Position numbers and translations under genes: made by a program
Shown: piece by piece, positions 53,900 to 62,667 of the stretch
Layout: each line of letters opens with the position of its first letter
Position numbering within the stretch: position 1 is the stretch's first letter
Assembly (NCBI GenBank): GCA_937929915.1
Contig: CALFUN010000005.1
Span: 20,665 to 84,664 of the forward strand
Source: an uncultured Caulobacterales bacterium
Lineage (GTDB): Bacteria > Pseudomonadota > Alphaproteobacteria > Caulobacterales > Maricaulaceae
Length of the DNA: 64,000 bases
Reading direction: 5' to 3'
Notes under the pieces: model-generated
The model's database searches: none
What the model saw: the letters and a program-made list of their open reading frames with translations, nothing else
What the model was told of the DNA's origin: nothing

Positions 53900-55627
53900 G
53901 TGAGTGATGTGCTAAAATCTCATCCCAAAGCTCTCACACAATGCGAGCCGCCATCTTTAGACTGGTCACGCCCTGGCACACCGGCTGCCACAGATTTTGA
54001 CGATATTTATTTCTCAGTTGATGGCGGCACCGAAGAAACGCGCACTGTATTTTTAGGCGGCTGCGGATTGCCTGATGGCTGGGCAGGTAAAATGCTTTAC
54101 ACGATAGGCGAGCTTGGTTTTGGGTCAGGTTTAAATTTTTTAACGACTTGGCAAATGTGGGAGCAGGCAAGCCCTCACATATGTGCAAAAACTGCACGGC
54201 TGCATTTTATCTCTATTGAAAAACATCCCTTTAGCGCGGCCCAGCTTGAGCAAGCTTTAAACGCATGGCCAGAACTGAGTGATTATGCGGCGCAGTTAAT
54301 TTCTGCATGGCCAGAACGTGTGAAAGGGTTTCACCGTCTGCATTTTGGCCGTGTTACGCTTACGCTTATCCATGATGACATTGCAAATGCTCTGGAAGCT
54401 TTGGACGCGCAAGTCGATGCGTGGTTTCTTGATGGGTTTAGCCCGAAGAAAAACCCGCATATGTGGTCTACAAATATTATGACAAAACTTGCGAGCCTAA
54501 GCGCGGATGGGGCAAGGCTGGCTACATTTACGGTCGCAGGGTCAGTGCGGCAAGCTTTATCGGAGGCCGGTTTTCAGACAGAAAAAAAGACGGGATTTGG
54601 CCGCAAACGCCACCGTCTTGAAGCCAGATTTATACCCGCTCATAAGCCTGCAAAACCGCAGAGGTCAAAGCCGTCTCTAATCCCGACAATTATTGGCACT
54701 GGCATTGGCGGCGCCTCTTTAGCGCGCGCTTTTATGCGGCGCGGAATTAAGCCGCGCATTGTGTCTCGCGGCAATAAACATGCCGCAAGCGGAAATGCCG
54801 CAGCGCTTGTCAAACCCCGCTTTGATTTACAAGACCGCCCAGAGAGCCGCTTTTATTTGGCAAGTTATTTATATGCCTTGCAGGCCTATGGAAAAACGGA
54901 TGCCATTCTGTCGCACGGTGTGACGCAATTTCCAAAAACGGAAAATGAATTTACTAGATTTGTAAAACTTGCTGCGCAAGCAGCCCTCCCTTTAACCCAT
55001 TTTCATTTAAACAATGACATATTATCCTTGCCGCAATCTCTGACTGTTTCGCCGCAAAAACTTATCGCGGCTTTCACTCAAAAGCTTGAAATAACGACAG
55101 AGACTATATCTCATCTGGATGAGATTGACGGCCCTGTCTTTGCCGCTATGGGGTATGGAATAAAATCTATATTCAATAGCGGCCTGCCTAAATTACGGTT
55201 TTCGCGCGGGCAAATTAGCTGGGCAAAAGCAGCCGATAATATCAAAACGCCCATGAGCTATGGCGGCTATGTTATCCCATTTGACAATAAATGTCTGATT
55301 GGCGCCACACATGATGCCGTTTGCGGCGATGCCCCATATGTCGTAAAGCCAGAGGATGATCGCCGAAATTTCGAAGCCTTCTCGAACATTATGCGATATG
55401 ACTTAACACCAGATTTATCCGAGCCTTCACGCGCCAGTATTCGCGTGACAACGCCTGATACCTTGCCGATGATATTGACGCCAAAACCTAATCAATATAT
55501 TTTAACAGGATTAGGCTCTCGCGGTTTTGTTTTTGCCCCGCTACTGGCCGAAGCCATTGTTAGCCACTGGCTTGGCGAGCCACTTCCAATAGAGAAAAAA
55601 GTTTGGGCGCGTTTTGGACCTCGATGA
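53900..55627 (+). CDS. mnmC: Bifunctional tRNA mnm5s2U34 methyltransferase/oxidoreductase
   Basis: 575-residue fusion enzyme that completes mnm5s2U at the wobble position of certain tRNAs. The N-terminal methyltransferase half (about 1-240) has the SAM motif GELGFGSGLNFL and the acidic WFLDGFSPKKNPHMW. The C-terminal FAD half begins with TIIGTGIGGASLARAF and includes the conserved GNAAALVKPR and the end LGSRGFVFAPLLAEAI. The start is GTG at 53900, ten bases after the transglycosylase stop. An in-frame upstream ATG is not available. Confidence 0.95.
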   Translation: MSDVLKSHPKALTQCEPPSLDWSRPGTPAATDFDDIYFSVDGGTEETRTVFLGGCGLPDGWAGKMLYTIGELGFGSGLNFLTTWQMWEQASPHICAKTARLHFISIEKHPFSAAQLEQALNAWPELSDYAAQLISAWPERVKGFHRLHFGRVTLTLIHDDIANALEALDAQVDAWFLDGFSPKKNPHMWSTNIMTKLASLSADGARLATFTVAGSVRQALSEAGFQTEKKTGFGRKRHRLEARFIPAHKPAKPQRSKPSLIPTIIGTGIGGASLARAFMRRGIKPRIVSRGNKHAASGNAAALVKPRFDLQDRPESRFYLASYLYALQAYGKTDAILSHGVTQFPKTENEFTRFVKLAAQAALPLTHFHLNNDILSLPQSLTVSPQKLIAAFTQKLEITTETISHLDEIDGPVFAAMGYGIKSIFNSGLPKLRFSRGQISWAKAADNIKTPMSYGGYVIPFDNKCLIGATHDAVCGDAPYVVKPEDDRRNFEAFSNIMRYDLTPDLSEPSRASIRVTTPDTLPMILTPKPNQYILTGLGSRGFVFAPLLAEAIVSHWLGEPLPIEKKVWARFGPR

Positions 55628-55681
55628 GATCGTAGGGAGAGAGAACTCCAAAGCTCTCATCAAATCCCTAAACGCGCCCAT

Positions 55682-55717
55682 AAAACCTATATGCTTGAAG
55701 GAGGGCATATAGGTTTT
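55682..55717. terminator. Bidirectional terminator between mnmC and the psp operon
   Basis: AAAACCTATATGC and GCATATAGGTTTT form a perfect 13-pair stem with a ten-base loop, flanked by T and A runs. It marks the end of the seven-gene psp operon on the minus strand. Confidence 0.92.
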
Positions 55718-55738
55718 AATTTTTAAAATAGGTCCATA

Positions 55739-56788
55739 TTATTCCTGCGACACAACAGCATTATATACTTTAATGTTTATATCGGCGGCGCCAGAACGGG
55801 ATTGTTTCAACGTCCCGCTCACTTCATCAATCGAAATATCCGCCGCGCCGCTCGCTTTGGCATCCAGATTAGAGGCAAGCCCGCCAAAGGTTACATCCGA
55901 TGCGCCTGACGCGGCGACTTTCATTTCATCTGCCTGCCCGTCTTTAATATCAATGTCACTTGCGCCGCTCACCTCAATAAATACAGGCCCAGATATACGA
56001 TTGACAACTGCATCGGAGGAGCCGCCGCCTTCATAATCCAACCCATCTGTGATATTACCAATTTTCATATTGGTCGCTCCAGATAATTGCACCTCAGCCG
56101 TGCCCGTAACATCGCCGGCCCGCATATCGCTCGAGCCAGATAATTTGGCTTGCAAGCTCTTGGTATTACCGCCCTCAAAACCGCTTGCGCCAGATAAGCC
56201 TATATTTAATTCACCTACATTACCGATCTGCATATCGCTCGAGCCAGACAGTTTTATCTTAGCTTGGCCAATATCTTTAGCTGTAAAATCCGAGGATCCG
56301 CTTATTTTCGCATCCAAGAGTTCTGCGACATTCCCAACTTCAATCTCACCGCAGCCTTTGGGAGATACTGTAAATGCCTTTACATTCGGCTGCCCGTAAA
56401 TAAACGGGACAGAGTTTTGTAGCACCACTTCGGTATTCGCAGGTATTGCAATATTTAATTCTGGATAGGCATTCAAAGGCTTATACGCTTTTTTGCGCGT
56501 AACAGATATTTTTCTTTTGCTCTCAGTTCCTTTGCACTGGATTCGGCGTAATTTTTCATACCCTCCCAATAGCTTCACATCACGGCCATTATCATCTTGA
56601 ACATCTAATTCCCCTGCGCCCCGCACAATATCGACTTCAATGTCATTGCTAGATTGTGACCAATTAATTGTACCGACAAAGTCTTCGATAATTAATTTTG
56701 ATTGCGCTTGCGCCAAAACTGGCACAGCTATGAATGAGGTTGCTGCTAAGATAGCGGTTGTGAATTTATAAATATGTTTTGCGCCCAT
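55739..56788 (-). CDS. Head-GIN-domain (DUF2807) periplasmic protein
   Basis: 349 residues with a signal peptide ending LAQAQ. The mature part is a right-handed beta-helix-like array in which short Ser/Gly/Asp repeats recur every 20 or so residues (SGSSDFTAKDI, LSGSSDMQIGNV, LSGASGFEGGN, SGASDIDIKDG). This is the DUF2807 putative autotransporter adhesin head-GIN family. It is the last gene of the phage-shock operon, one base after the 72-aa gene stop. In other bacteria DUF2807 proteins also occur near PspC genes (recalled knowledge), suggesting an envelope-stress role. Confidence 0.85.
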   Translation of the reverse strand: MGAKHIYKFTTAILAATSFIAVPVLAQAQSKLIIEDFVGTINWSQSSNDIEVDIVRGAGELDVQDDNGRDVKLLGGYEKLRRIQCKGTESKRKISVTRKKAYKPLNAYPELNIAIPANTEVVLQNSVPFIYGQPNVKAFTVSPKGCGEIEVGNVAELLDAKISGSSDFTAKDIGQAKIKLSGSSDMQIGNVGELNIGLSGASGFEGGNTKSLQAKLSGSSDMRAGDVTGTAEVQLSGATNMKIGNITDGLDYEGGGSSDAVVNRISGPVFIEVSGASDIDIKDGQADEMKVAASGASDVTFGGLASNLDAKASGAADISIDEVSGTLKQSRSGAADINIKVYNAVVSQE

Positions 56789-56789
56789 T

Positions 56790-57008
56790 TTAAAATCTCA
56801 CTTCTATAATTTTTTCTGATTGAAGTACTAATTTTAAACCTGATTTAGAGGTTTTCTGAATTTTCATAGCATAGCCACATTCATCAACTGATAATTCAAG
56901 ATGCGATATTTTAAACTCAGCTTTGTGGATAGGGTTATGCAAATTTATGCCGCCCGCACCCGGACCAAAAAAAGTAAGCCCTGATATTAAGAATAATGTT
57001 TTGATCAT
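56790..57008 (-). CDS. 72-aa secreted protein in the psp operon
   Basis: A short hydrophobic signal-like N-terminus (MIKTLFLISGLTFFGPGAGG) is followed by about 50 residues with a beta pattern (AEFKISHLELSVDECGYAMKIQK). It has no recognised family. Only one base separates its stop from the ATG of the DUF2807 gene (TAAAATG), so translation is coupled, and a functional link to the GIN protein is likely. Its upstream neighbour is pspC, 35 bases away. Confidence 0.65.
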   Translation of the reverse strand: MIKTLFLISGLTFFGPGAGGINLHNPIHKAEFKISHLELSVDECGYAMKIQKTSKSGLKLVLQSEKIIEVRF

Positions 57009-57043
57009 AACAGTCTCTCCTCTGATGATCGGTTAAAAGATAG

Positions 57044-57568
57044 CTAGTTTTCAAGGTCGCGAAAATCGCGGCGTAACTTCCACTCCTTAGATGTCACTGA
57101 GCGTTCTAAATCTTGCAAACGCGTCTCTAATGAGCGAAATTTTGATTTTACATCGCGAAAGCTTGTTGTCCGAACGGGCGCAGCTTGAGGAGCCTGAGCA
57201 GGGCGGCTATGAGATTCTTCGGCTGCTTCTCTAGCCTTGCGCGCTTCGTAATATTCACGGCGATAAGGGGCGCGTTTATCTTTCGGAATAAAGACCCAAA
57301 GCACGAAATACGCTAGTAACGGGAAGCCAAGAAAGATGACAGATAGAACAAATAATATCCGCATAATGGCGTGATCTAATCCGAAATAATCACCAAACCC
57401 CGCACATACACCGCCAAAAACACCATCTATTTTATTGCGGCGAAGTTTACGGCCTGACCTGAAATATGGCTCATCATAATCCGCTTCATAACTCTCCCAG
57501 CGGCCCCACTTATCTTCCCAAACTTCCTTATGTTCGTAACGCGGGGTATTTTTTCTGCGCTTACTCAT
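57044..57568 (-). CDS. pspC: Phage shock protein C
   Basis: About 174 residues from ATG 57568, which has GGAGAG a few bases upstream and overlaps the end of pspB by eight bases; the track starts nine codons earlier. The PspC domain is near residues 40-100: KLRRNKIDGVFGGVCAGFGDYFGLD, then a hydrophobic helix LFVLSVIFLGFPLLAYFVLWVFIP. A basic coiled-coil-like C-terminus follows. It acts with PspB as inner-membrane sensor of envelope stress that releases PspF from PspA. Confidence 0.93.
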   Translation of the reverse strand: MSKRRKNTPRYEHKEVWEDKWGRWESYEADYDEPYFRSGRKLRRNKIDGVFGGVCAGFGDYFGLDHAIMRILFVLSVIFLGFPLLAYFVLWVFIPKDKRAPYRREYYEARKAREAAEESHSRPAQAPQAAPVRTTSFRDVKSKFRSLETRLQDLERSVTSKEWKLRRDFRDLEN

Positions 57569-57803
57569 TTCTCTCTCTCCAATCTGGCACTTCACTATCT
57601 AATATGCGCTCTAAAACTGCAGCGCGTTGATCCAGAATATCTGCAATTTTCGACATTTGTTCGAGTTCGGCAATCTGATCGCCGCTCATATGGTGCATCA
57701 TCTTTTCCTTATGCTCATAATGCATTTTCAGCATTTTAGAGCCAATAGCGCCGATAATTGCGACGATCGGAATCATGAAGACTAATACTTCAGGTTCAAA
57801 CAT
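57561..57803 (-). CDS. pspB: Phage shock protein B
   Basis: 80-residue inner-membrane protein: one N-terminal helix (VLVFMIPIVAIIGAIGS) and a cytosolic coiled-coil tail (MSGDQIAELEQMSKIADILDQRAAVLERILD), the normal PspB layout. It partners PspC. Its stop lies inside the first eight bases of pspC, so the two are translationally coupled. Confidence 0.93.
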   Translation of the reverse strand: MFEPEVLVFMIPIVAIIGAIGSKMLKMHYEHKEKMMHHMSGDQIAELEQMSKIADILDQRAAVLERILDSEVPDWRERNE

Positions 57804-57895
57804 TATCTCTCTCTTTCGTTTGAAAAATTATTATAAAAACTCGGGCGGTATGTTATCGAAGGGGGGGTAAACATCCGCCCGAGCTATCGCAGATC

Positions 57896-58585
57896 TTAGC
57901 CTGCTTTTGTTTTATTCGCCGCTTTAGGCGTTTTGATTTTTGCCTTTAGCGCCGCCAGCTCATCTTCGATGGCTTCATTGGCTTCAAGGGCTGCAAATTG
58001 GCTTTCAAGGCTTTCGCCTGACCCAAGATCAAAGGCTTCTACATGAGCCTCTAACTCGTCAACCTTGCGCTCCATACGCTCATAACGTGCAAGAGCATCA
58101 CCAACCTTATTGGTTGAAATCACGGTTCGCATCTTGATCTGACCGCGCGCCACATTACTGCGCATTGTAAGCGCCTTATGTTTGGCCTTGGCCTCATCCA
58201 GCTTTGTCTGTAATTTTGACAAATCCTCATCAGCTTTCGCAACAGCTTCATCCAAAATACCGATTTCCTTCAAAACGACATCTTGCATGGCTTCCGCTTG
58301 CTGTTTGGCAGATAAAGCGCCGCGAGCCAGATCTTCACGATCTTTCGTGATCGCTAATTCGGCTTTCGTCGCCCAGTCACCAGCACGGGCCTTATAATCT
58401 TCGGCTTTGCGCGATAGTTCTTTGCGTTCGGCGATATTCCGTGCCGCGTCCGTACGGACTTCGACCAGTGTATCTTCCATTTCTTGGATGATGAGCCGTG
58501 TGATCTTTTCTGGATCTTCGGCCTTGTCAATCATGGCATTAAGGTTTGAATTGATGATGTCACCCATTCTTGAAAAAATACCCAT
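57896..58585 (-). CDS. pspA: Phage shock protein A
   Basis: 229-residue ESCRT-III-like coiled-coil protein (PspA/IM30). It begins MGIFSRMGDIINSNLNAMIDKAEDPEK, the amphipathic membrane-binding helix region, and continues as long helices (IIQEMEDTLVEVRTDAARNIA). It stabilises stressed inner membrane and, in E. coli, inhibits PspF. AGGAG precedes the ATG. Its length is normal. Confidence 0.96.
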   Translation of the reverse strand: MGIFSRMGDIINSNLNAMIDKAEDPEKITRLIIQEMEDTLVEVRTDAARNIAERKELSRKAEDYKARAGDWATKAELAITKDREDLARGALSAKQQAEAMQDVVLKEIGILDEAVAKADEDLSKLQTKLDEAKAKHKALTMRSNVARGQIKMRTVISTNKVGDALARYERMERKVDELEAHVEAFDLGSGESLESQFAALEANEAIEDELAALKAKIKTPKAANKTKAG

Positions 58586-58629
58586 TTTTGTCTCCTGATA
58601 ATTTAGCAGTTTTTAGATTAGCAATTCAG

Positions 58630-58767
58630 TTAAAAGATTTTCGCGACAAGGAAACCTGCAGCGAAAAAGCCCCAAACTTCGGGATGGCGTGTTGTAACGT
58701 AGCGGACAAAGCGTGCGCCTTTGCGGCGCCAGCTTTCAGTATTAGTATCATTCGGATAATCCATCAT
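58630..58767 (-). CDS. 45-aa small membrane protein in the psp operon
   Basis: Not listed in the ORF track. Reading from ATG 58767 (or the adjacent ATG 58764) gives MMDYPNDTNTESWRRKGARF and ends VWGFFAAGFLVAKIF, a basic middle with one C-terminal hydrophobic segment. A clear AGGAG overlaps the stop codon of the preceding 50-aa ORF (TAGGAG), so the two are coupled. It lies 44 bases upstream of pspA in the same direction. It resembles no Psp protein that I know. Confidence 0.7.
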   Translation of the reverse strand: MMDYPNDTNTESWRRKGARFVRYVTTRHPEVWGFFAAGFLVAKIF

Positions 58768-58773
58768 TAACTC

Positions 58774-58926
58774 CTAAAACCCGAAACCAGAAACACGGCT
58801 ACCCAAACGGCTGGGCGTCATAATTGCGCTGCGACGACGTGAGCGTGCATGTTTCGTGATTAAGGGTGCGCTGTCATTGGTGGCACCCAATGCGTTTGTG
58901 TCGATGTCTATAGTGCGGAAGGTCAT
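58774..58926 (-). CDS. 50-aa basic protein, first gene of the psp operon
   Basis: Translation from ATG 58926 has a strong AAGGAGAG four bases upstream; the track's 101-aa ORF is longer only because it runs through the leader. The protein begins MTFRTIDIDTNALGATND and has a basic stretch (KHARSRRRSA). No family recognised. It is the first gene of the operon and lies six bases before the 45-aa gene. A regulatory or leader role is only a guess. Confidence 0.6.
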   Translation of the reverse strand: MTFRTIDIDTNALGATNDSAPLITKHARSRRRSAIMTPSRLGSRVSGFGF

Positions 58927-58970
58927 GTCTCTCTCCTTGTACCTTTGCGTGTCTGTTTTCGTCTCCTTAT

Positions 58971-58986
58971 GGCGGTGTGTACCGCC
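58971..58986. promoter_or_regulatory. Short inverted repeat in the psp intergenic region
   Basis: GGCGGT-GTGT-ACCGCC is a perfect six-pair inverted repeat in the 222-base gap between the 50-aa gene and pspF. It could be a regulator site or a leader hairpin of the psp transcript. I found no convincing sigma-54 -24/-12 element in this gap. Confidence 0.4.
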
Positions 58987-59148
58987 GACAATTAGAATAT
59001 GCCTAATGAAAGTCAGCTTGTCGATTTTTTTTAAATCATTGAAATACAAGCATTTTTTTAGAAATGTGTATTTTTTCAAAATATTTATTAGTAAATTATA
59101 CTATACTTTAGCTTTATTTATCACTTTAATTTGGTATAAATAACCATA

Positions 59149-60201
59149 ATGGCAAATATAGTAGCACAACCCATCGGCCAGTCTGAGCATTTCATGGCGA
59201 TTCTAGACCGTGTGTCTGACCTTGCTGTGATTGAAAAACCCATTTTAATCGTTGGCGAGTCTGGCACAGGTAAAGAACTGATCGCATCTCGCTTGCATTT
59301 CTTATCGCCGCGTTGGGAGCAAATATTCGTCAGCGTAAATTGCGCCGCCTATACAGAAACCGAACTTGATATTGAATTATTCGGAAGCTCTTTCATAGAT
59401 GGCCGTGATGATACGAATGGACGGTTTTTCCAAGCCCATGGCGGCACCTTGCTACTCGATAATATCGAAGCCGTAACGCCGCGCTTACAAGAAAAACTTA
59501 TTCGCGCCATTGAATATGGCAGCTATGAAGCGCGCGGGGAAATTCACTCTCAAGATGTGGACGTACGCGTATTGGCCGCAACGCATGCCGACCTACCTGC
59601 GGCCGCAAAGCGCGGCACATTTCGGCCCGACTTACTTTACCGTATAGCCTTTGACGTCTTAACCTTGCCCCCATTACAGGCCCGGCTTGATGATATTCTG
59701 CCATTATCTGAGCATTTTGGGAAAAAGATGGCGACCGATCTTGGCGCAGAGCAATTTCCAGGACTCAGCGCTGAAGCTGCGGAAATTCTACGCAGCTACA
59801 CTTGGCCTGGCAATGTCAGAGAACTCAAATCCGTTATAGAGCGCAGCTTAACCCGTGCATGGCTGCGCGATGAAAGCTTATCGGAGCCCTTAAATCAATT
59901 AATCTTTGACCCTTTTGAGGATCCGTACAGATTATCTGACACAACCGCGCAATCCATATCAACCGTCACATCTGACATAGCTACGGTGAACACAGCTTTA
60001 GATCCTCTTGACAACACAGACAATGATACGCAGACCGCCGCAGCCGCCAGCTTTTCAGAGCGCGTAATGGTGTTTGAGCGCCGCCTGATCGATGAGGCTC
60101 TAAATATTAGCAGTCATCATCAGGGCCGTGCCGCCGAACACCTGGGCCTATCCTATCATCAATTTCGCGGATTATTACGCAAACATGGCTTAAAAAAATA
60201 A
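59149..60201 (+). CDS. pspF: PspF-like AAA+ transcription factor, degenerate
   Basis: 350 residues, collinear with PspF: an AAA+ ATPase without a receiver domain and a C-terminal Fis-type helix-turn-helix (about 318-349). It is divergent from the psp operon, as in enterobacteria. Walker A (GESGTGKE, 36-43), the sensor region (ATHADLPAAAKRGTF) and the WPGNVREL box are intact. But the place of the GAFTGA sigma-54 contact loop reads SSFIDGRDDTNG (80-91), and Walker B reads LLLDN instead of DE (101-105). The conserved catalytic Glu is therefore absent. It may be a regulator that no longer opens sigma-54 complexes. A linker of about 60 residues before the HTH is longer than in E. coli PspF. Confidence 0.88.
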   Translation: MANIVAQPIGQSEHFMAILDRVSDLAVIEKPILIVGESGTGKELIASRLHFLSPRWEQIFVSVNCAAYTETELDIELFGSSFIDGRDDTNGRFFQAHGGTLLLDNIEAVTPRLQEKLIRAIEYGSYEARGEIHSQDVDVRVLAATHADLPAAAKRGTFRPDLLYRIAFDVLTLPPLQARLDDILPLSEHFGKKMATDLGAEQFPGLSAEAAEILRSYTWPGNVRELKSVIERSLTRAWLRDESLSEPLNQLIFDPFEDPYRLSDTTAQSISTVTSDIATVNTALDPLDNTDNDTQTAAAASFSERVMVFERRLIDEALNISSHHQGRAAEHLGLSYHQFRGLLRKHGLKK

Positions 60202-60400
60202 CCTTACCGCCCCCAGCTTTAGGCCATTAAATTTAAAGCCTAAAAATCGACATTATCTTGTCATAAAACGTAACTTACAGCTTGATATATTGATCCAACC
60301 CCCATATATCGGCCATTCTTATAACGGGGCATGCAGCCTCGCAGTCTTGCATAGCGGGGCGAATATAAATGCGGCCGGCCAGTTCCGGGTATATAGGTAA

Positions 60401-60477
<77 letters not shown>

Positions 60478-60554
60478 CCGTTAGTATCAGTAAAATAGCT
60501 AATTTCTAAATCATAGATATTCCCAGGTTTCGGCAAGGCTGACGATAGAGAATA

Positions 60555-61847
60555 TCATTTATCCAAAATTTTTGCTTTAGCTTTCTCAAATTCTTCTTCT
60601 GATAAAATGCCATTTTCATATAATTTTGAAAGCGATAACAATTCTTGAGTTAAAGAAGGTGTATTATTAATCCCATCAACCTTGCTGACGCCTTCAACCA
60701 TTTCTGTGGATACAGGCACAACCTTACATCCAACAGGGTCTAATTCAACATCGACACAGCTCTGTCTATTTTTTATAATATCCTTAGCCAAATCAATATT
60801 CGCTCCAATATGCGGTTTATCAATAATTTGCTGTAATGCATATGTCGTAAGCTTAGGATAGAGTTCTGAAGTCCATCTCTTTACGAACGGTATGGGATTA
60901 CTAATAATCGACCTAAGGTGATTTATCCTCTGTATGCTTAAAGGGTGTTGATTGCCAGCAAAAGCAGCGCCAACTTCTCCTTGAACATTACTTCCATCAC
61001 TAAAAAATTGTATTAATCCTTCAAGTATATTTTGAGCAGATACATCCAAATCATTAGGCGGCTGTGGAGTTTTAGACTCAATATTTTCTATAATAAAAAG
61101 TAAAGCAGCAGCAAATTCATCAACTGTTTTTTCATTCGTAAAATTTGGAGACCCCCAAAGATTCAGAAAAGTATGTCCCAGCTCATGAGTAAAGATTCCA
61201 AAAAAGGCTTCCATATTATTTTCAAGAACAGCTTTGTATAAAAGTTCCGTACAGAGTGTTATAGCACCACTTTTCTGTTCTGAAAAAGCATTAGCTGTCC
61301 CGCATGGCGCTATATTCATGTCAAACACGGGACTAATAATAACCTCCTGTAAACCGGTTAATACATTAGACAATTCAGATTGTATGACATTACTCGTGTG
61401 TTCATCAACTTGGAAAGTTGTATATTTAGTATAAGAAACATTTTTAGAAGAAAATACGGAATGCCGATTATCTATGATTAGCCATTTGCCAGACCCATTA
61501 ACATTGTTGATGTCTAAAATCCTATCGCCATCAATGGGAAAATGGCTGCATCCATGATTAAGACTTGAAAGTACATAATCTTTATTTTTATCATCACACA
61601 CGTAAACATTGATGTCGGAGAATAGAGTGCCCTGACTGCTGAATCTAATCTTGTGCTTTTCCTTTCCGTTTGGAACAATGGACAACGGTAAGCTTATTAC
61701 TTGCCCTGCCTCCAATGTAAAACTTTGCGGCTTATCTTGAAAAGCCCAACGTTCTGCCACATAGACTTCCGCATACGTATCTACAGATAAAAACAAGAAT
61801 GATAAAATTGCTAAAAGATTAAATAATAATTTTGATTTCACGGCCAT
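60555..61847 (-). CDS. DUF4344-type metallopeptidase with SHOCT tail
   Basis: 430 residues, secreted (signal ending VDTYA). A beta-rich N-terminal domain is followed by a DUF4344-like putative metallopeptidase region: PCGTANAFSEQKSGAITLCTELL, then the zinc motif HELGHTFLN at 221-225 and a likely third ligand in EFAAALLFI. The C-terminal 32 residues (LLSLSKLYENGILSEEEFEKAKAKILDK) are a SHOCT motif. The gene is clearly more AT-rich than its neighbours and lies between the initiator tRNA and the rrn terminator, in the direction of rRNA transcription; it may be horizontally acquired. Confidence 0.7.
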   Translation of the reverse strand: MAVKSKLLFNLLAILSFLFLSVDTYAEVYVAERWAFQDKPQSFTLEAGQVISLPLSIVPNGKEKHKIRFSSQGTLFSDINVYVCDDKNKDYVLSSLNHGCSHFPIDGDRILDINNVNGSGKWLIIDNRHSVFSSKNVSYTKYTTFQVDEHTSNVIQSELSNVLTGLQEVIISPVFDMNIAPCGTANAFSEQKSGAITLCTELLYKAVLENNMEAFFGIFTHELGHTFLNLWGSPNFTNEKTVDEFAAALLFIIENIESKTPQPPNDLDVSAQNILEGLIQFFSDGSNVQGEVGAAFAGNQHPLSIQRINHLRSIISNPIPFVKRWTSELYPKLTTYALQQIIDKPHIGANIDLAKDIIKNRQSCVDVELDPVGCKVVPVSTEMVEGVSKVDGINNTPSLTQELLSLSKLYENGILSEEEFEKAKAKILDK

Positions 61848-61908
61848 TCACTGAGCTTAAGCTGTAAATTACTTGGGCACAACTAAAATTACTGCAGACA
61901 ATTACTTC

Positions 61909-61959
61909 AAAAAGCACAAAACCCCGCCAGAATTAACTGAGCGGGGTTTTGTGCTTTTT
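61909..61959 (-). terminator. rRNA operon terminator 1
   Basis: AAAAGCACAAAACCCCGC and GCGGGGTTTTGTGCTTTT form a perfect 18-pair stem just downstream of 5S copy 1, followed by a T run on the minus strand. A related element occurs at 63798. Confidence 0.92.
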
Positions 61960-61991
61960 GGTGTGTATGGAGGGTATAATATGTTTTGGAT

Positions 61992-62109
61992 AAACCGGGC
62001 AGTGACCTACTCTCCCGTGCCTTAAGACAAAGTACCATCGGCGCAGAAAGGCTTAACGACCGAGTTCGGGATGGGATCGGGTGGGGACCTCTCGCAATAA
62101 CCACCCGGT
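61992..62109 (-). rRNA. rrf: 5S rRNA, copy 1
   Basis: On the minus strand the conserved 5S blocks are present, including CCGAACTCGG and GATGGTA, with complementary ends ACCGGGTGG and CCCGGTTT. It differs from copy 2 at four positions, so it is a separate locus rather than an assembled duplicate. End positions are estimates. Confidence 0.93.
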
Positions 62110-62202
62110 TAATGCAAAACATAGTTATAATAGTAAAGATATCGTCTGGACGTGTCATGCGATGAACATATTAGTCCACGCGCATGAGCGCCAAAATCTG
62201 TG

Positions 62203-62585
<383 letters not shown>

Positions 62586-62667
62586 TCAGTTCATACTGCA
62601 AATAGCGAATTGTAAATTGCAAATGATTTGTATTCACTATATGTGTCTCTTGATAGTAAACCAAACA

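Noticed and set aside
58927-59148. Sigma-54 promoter for the psp operon
   Set aside because: A GGCATATTCTAATTGTC stretch looked similar, but the GG and GC elements are not at the required ten-base spacing.
60478-60554. Attachment-site repeat of the tRNA-fMet 3' end
   Set aside because: I did not find a second copy of the tRNA 3' end beyond the DUF4344 gene, so an integrated element at the tRNA is not supported.
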